Positions 61,393 to 64,000 of a stretch of 64,000 nt of DNA are shown here, one piece after another (the first letter of the stretch is position 1; every line of letters begins with the position of its first letter). The notes under the pieces are model-generated. The model was not told where the DNA came from. It saw only the letters and a list, made by a program, of their open reading frames with translations, and searched no databases. Origin of the DNA: Desulfovibrio sp. (lineage in GTDB: Bacteria > Desulfobacterota > Desulfovibrionia > Desulfovibrionales > Desulfovibrionaceae); the NCBI GenBank assembly GCA_031291035.1, contig JAISLI010000017.1, positions 62,001 through 126,000 of the forward strand, in the 5' to 3' direction. The position numbers were made by a program, and so were the translations under genes.

Positions 61393-62583
61393 ATGCTCGC
61401 CATTCACGACAAAAAAACGCCCCTGCGCGTACTCATCCTGATAAGCCTCGCCCATTGCCTGAACGACACGTCGCAGTTCCTGGTCATTGCCCTGTACCCG
61501 CTCTTCAAAGGCAATTTCGACCTGTCGTTCACGGAACTCGGATTTCTGTCCTTTGCCTACCAGATGTGCGCTTCCGTCCTGCAGCCGGCCATAGGTTTTT
61601 ACACGGACAGGCATCCGCACCCGCGCATTCTGCCGACGGGCATGACCTTTACCCTGCTGGGAATCGTCTGCATGGCCTTCGCCGCGAATTACGTCTGGCT
61701 GCTCGCCGGTTGCGGCCTTCTGGGGGCCGGTTCGGCCGTCTTTCACCCGGAATCGTCCCGCGTGGCCTACATGGCCTCGGCCGGAAAATTCGGCCGGGCC
61801 CAGTCCATCTTTCAGGTGGGCGGCAACATCGGTCAGGCCATTGGCCCTCTCATCGCCGCCTTTTTTGTCGTGACGCACGGACAGCGCTCCCTGGCGTTCT
61901 TCGCCTTCATTCCCCTCGCATGCTGCGTCACGCTCATCTTTATCAGCCGCTGGGTGGCGGAACAGGGCCGCGAAAACTCAAGACGCCGGCAGGTCAAAAA
62001 TCCCGCCGCGCCTCATCCCGCATGGATGCGCGCCCTTGTCGTACTCTTTGTCCTGATGGCCTCCAAGCAGATATACACAGTGAGTCTGGCCAATTTTTTC
62101 ACCTTTTATCTCATCAACAGATTCGGCGTCAGTCTGGAGGGCTCCCAGGTCTATCTTTTCCTTTTTCTGGGCGCGGTGGCGCTCGGCGGCTATGTGGGCG
62201 GGCCTGTGGGCGACCGCATCGGCCGCAAATGGGTCATCTGGTTTTCCATACTCGGTGCCGCCCCCTTTTCACTGGCGCTGCCGTACGCGGGTCTGGCCTG
62301 GACAGCGGCGCTGGCCGTGTTTGTCGGTTTTATCATGGCCTCGTCGTTTTCCGCCATTCTGGTTTTTGCCCAGGAACTCACGCCGGGGCATGTCGGCGCG
62401 GTAGCCGGTCTGTTTTTCGGTCTGGCCTTCGGCCTCGGCGGCATCGGCGCCGCCCTGCTCGGCAGGCTCGCGGACAAAACAGGCATTGATCTTGTCTATC
62501 AACTATGCTCCTATCTGCCCCTTGTCGGTCTGCTCACTTTCTTTCTGCCCAGTCAGGCAAAACAGAAAATATCCGCGAGATAG
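61393..62583 (+). CDS. fsr: MFS transporter, fosmidomycin-resistance (Fsr) type
   Basis: A 396-residue major-facilitator protein with about twelve membrane segments. Fsr hallmarks are HCLNDTSQFLVIALYPLFK, DLSFTELGFLSFAYQ, GSAVFHPESSRVAY and SIFQVGGNIGQAIGP. Members export fosmidomycin and related compounds, and their natural substrate is often unknown. It is divergent from the ech operon. The ATG at 61393 has no clear ribosome-binding site. Confidence 0.9.
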   Translation: MLAIHDKKTPLRVLILISLAHCLNDTSQFLVIALYPLFKGNFDLSFTELGFLSFAYQMCASVLQPAIGFYTDRHPHPRILPTGMTFTLLGIVCMAFAANYVWLLAGCGLLGAGSAVFHPESSRVAYMASAGKFGRAQSIFQVGGNIGQAIGPLIAAFFVVTHGQRSLAFFAFIPLACCVTLIFISRWVAEQGRENSRRRQVKNPAAPHPAWMRALVVLFVLMASKQIYTVSLANFFTFYLINRFGVSLEGSQVYLFLFLGAVALGGYVGGPVGDRIGRKWVIWFSILGAAPFSLALPYAGLAWTAALAVFVGFIMASSFSAILVFAQELTPGHVGAVAGLFFGLAFGLGGIGAALLGRLADKTGIDLVYQLCSYLPLVGLLTFFLPSQAKQKISAR

Positions 62584-63103
62584 CGGTTGCCTCCCGGCTT
62601 GTCCGGGAAGACGACGGGGCGGTGTATGGAGATTCCGGCGGGAAACATCCCGACAATCAACAAAATTGTATATTCTACACGCAATATTTCCATAGTGGCG
62701 TCTTCCTCCAAAAAACCATACCCTGCCGCAATAGTTAGAGCATTTTGCTTTTGAAACGCTCCCTTCGGCGCTTTACGGCGAAACGCGGTTTCGCCTGCGC
62801 CTCATGGGCGGCCTTGAAAAAGCGAAGCCCATTCGCGGGGATTCGCCTGCGAATGCTTGCGGGCTTACAGGCACAGGGCGAATTTGTTTCGCCGTCGGGC
62901 GGGACGGTCATGCCTGAAATGCCGTAAGAAGATATTTTTTACTGCTTTGAAGAAAACAATTGCAATTTAATATTTTTTATGAAAATACAATGCATTACAT
63001 GTATGGCATATATTTTGCTTTTCTCAAAATGTCCACCTTGGCCGCGGGAAACACGGGTCAAGATGTGACAAGCGAAACCAAGTCGTAACCAAATCAGATT
63101 GTT
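62584..63103. other. Intergenic region fsr / M20 peptidase
   Basis: About 520 bases. It contains repeat copy B (62738-62811), then a GC-rich palindromic stretch to about 62925, then an AT-rich stretch (62930-63035) that may hold the peptidase promoter. A 60-codon frame at 62745-62927 runs through the repeat and looks non-coding. Confidence 0.6.
62738..62811 (+). repeat. Structured interspersed repeat, copy B
   Basis: A 74-base sequence matching copy A (57646-57718, minus) with about four differences, including one inserted base. It has the hairpin GGCGAAA-CGCGG-TTTCGCC at 62777-62795 and a weak GAGC/GCTC inverted repeat at its left end. Confidence 0.85.
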
Positions 63104-64000
63104 ATGAATGAACAAGAAATAGATCTGGCATCGCGTCTGGTGCGGATGCGTACAACAACGCAAGGCAACGAGGAGGCCGCCTTGAGGTTGCTGGCGGACA
63201 TCCTCGCCGGAGCGGGATTTACCTGTTCACTGGCCGGTTATGACCCGCGCAGGCCCGACAGGCAATCCCTTATCGCCAGGCTGTTCCCCGCCGACCCTAT
63301 GCCTTCGCTTTACTTCGGCGGACATATCGACACTGTCCCCTACGACGAATCCACCTGGAAATCGCATCCACTCAGCGGGCATGTGCGGGACGGCATGCTG
63401 TACGGACGCGGGTCATGCGACATGAAGGGGGGGGTGGCGGCCATGGTGTGCGCGTGCGCCCACATGGCCCCCCGGCTGGCGGACCGGGACATCGTGCTGC
63501 ACATTTACGGCGGGGAAGAAAGGGGCTGCCTTGGCTCCCTCAACGTGGCCGCCCGGCCCGGCCTCTTTGGCAATACGGCGGCCGGGGTTGTTGCCGAGCC
63601 GAGCGGCCTGCTGGCCCAGGTGGGGCACAAGGGAGCGCTCTGGATGGAACTGCGCGCCAAAGGGCGCGCCGCCCATGCCTCCATGCCGGACGAGGGGGAC
63701 AATGCCCTCACAAAACTGCTTGCGGCGGTCAGGGCGTTGTGTGACTACAGGCCCGGCGTTTCACACCAGTGGCTCGGGCCAAGCACCTTCACCCTGACCA
63801 CCCTTCATGCCGGCATCAACCCGAACTCAATTCCTGATCAGGCGGTTCTCACATTGGATATGCGTACCGTCCCCGGCCAGGATCATGCCGGCATACTGGC
63901 GGAAATTCAAGAGCTTGCCGGATCCGACGCTCAATTGGTCATGACCTATGACGGATTGCCCGTGTGGACGGACCCGTCGCAATCCTGGTGTGCCGGCGCC
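63104..64000 (+). CDS. M20-family metallopeptidase (ArgE/DapE-like), 3' end outside window
   Basis: 299 residues are visible, in frame to the right edge. Metal-binding and catalytic motifs are present: FGGHIDTVP, YGRGSCDMKGG, YGGEERG and AHASMPDEGDNAL, giving a two-zinc hydrolase such as acetylornithine deacetylase or succinyl-diaminopimelate desuccinylase. The dimerisation domain lies at residues 180-290. Substrate cannot be decided. The ATG at 63104 has no strong Shine-Dalgarno nearby, but protein similarity begins at once. Confidence 0.85.
   Translation, partial: MNEQEIDLASRLVRMRTTTQGNEEAALRLLADILAGAGFTCSLAGYDPRRPDRQSLIARLFPADPMPSLYFGGHIDTVPYDESTWKSHPLSGHVRDGMLYGRGSCDMKGGVAAMVCACAHMAPRLADRDIVLHIYGGEERGCLGSLNVAARPGLFGNTAAGVVAEPSGLLAQVGHKGALWMELRAKGRAAHASMPDEGDNALTKLLAAVRALCDYRPGVSHQWLGPSTFTLTTLHAGINPNSIPDQAVLTLDMRTVPGQDHAGILAEIQELAGSDAQLVMTYDGLPVWTDPSQSWCAGA

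Noticed and set aside
62745..62927. 60-codon frame through repeat copy B
   Set aside because: It consists of the palindromic repeat and flanking GC-rich structure, with no ribosome-binding site or family.

Overview
The window looks like a chromosomal segment of a GC-rich, flagellated, hydrogen-metabolising sulfate reducer of the Desulfovibrio/Desulfovibrionaceae type. The main reasons are a complete CO-induced-type hydrogenase cluster in the order cooMKLXUH-hypA-cooF, a complete echABCDEF cluster, and a small protein resembling a Desulfovibrio-specific family. Species cannot be fixed from the sequence alone. Gene identities come from motif and family recognition; no database search was run.

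Layout. 1-4.6 kb: a secreted alpha/beta hydrolase (cut by the left edge), a DedA membrane protein, a ModF-like double ATPase, a PHP phosphatase and pyrR. 4.7-7.1 kb: a CDP-sugar operon (rfbF, rfbG, RmlC-like epimerase). 7.3-17.8 kb: one long minus-strand block with fapA-like, two glycosyltransferases, then fliK, flgD and flgE; fliK carries a 588-bp in-frame tandem duplication of its C-terminal region. 18.4-20.5 kb: a soluble hybrid histidine kinase. 20.6-29.0 kb: the Coo hydrogenase operon. 29.2-34.2 kb: gpsA, a Csd4-like cell-shape carboxypeptidase, a heavy-metal-binding protein and modABC with a perfect palindrome upstream.

34.3-47.9 kb is the accessory region. It begins at a tRNA-Leu(CAG) gene and its terminator. 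It holds hsdR, then an AT-rich three-gene insert (DUF262 protein, SIR2 protein, HerA ATPase), then hsdM, hsdS, a second DUF262/HNH protein and a RhuM-like gene that has lost its 3' end against hisG. SIR2 plus HerA is a known NAD-depleting anti-phage pair. The notable feature is its placement with a DUF262 partner between the restriction and modification genes of a type I system. No integrase or transposase is visible.

47.9-55.6 kb returns to core genes: hisG, hisI, ruvC, yebC, rlmE, cbiB, an unrecognised TPR/membrane protein with a CCHC zinc knuckle, and a small conserved protein. 55.6-61.1 kb is the Ech hydrogenase operon, interrupted between echC and echD by a structured repeat that recurs at 62.7 kb. 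61.4-64 kb: an Fsr-type exporter and an M20 peptidase cut by the right edge.

Together the two membrane hydrogenases would couple ferredoxin oxidation/H2 turnover to ion translocation, and both have candidate Rex-like sites upstream. The flagellar, CDP-sugar and glycosyltransferase genes suggest a motile, surface-glycosylated cell. The Csd4-like enzyme fits a curved cell shape.
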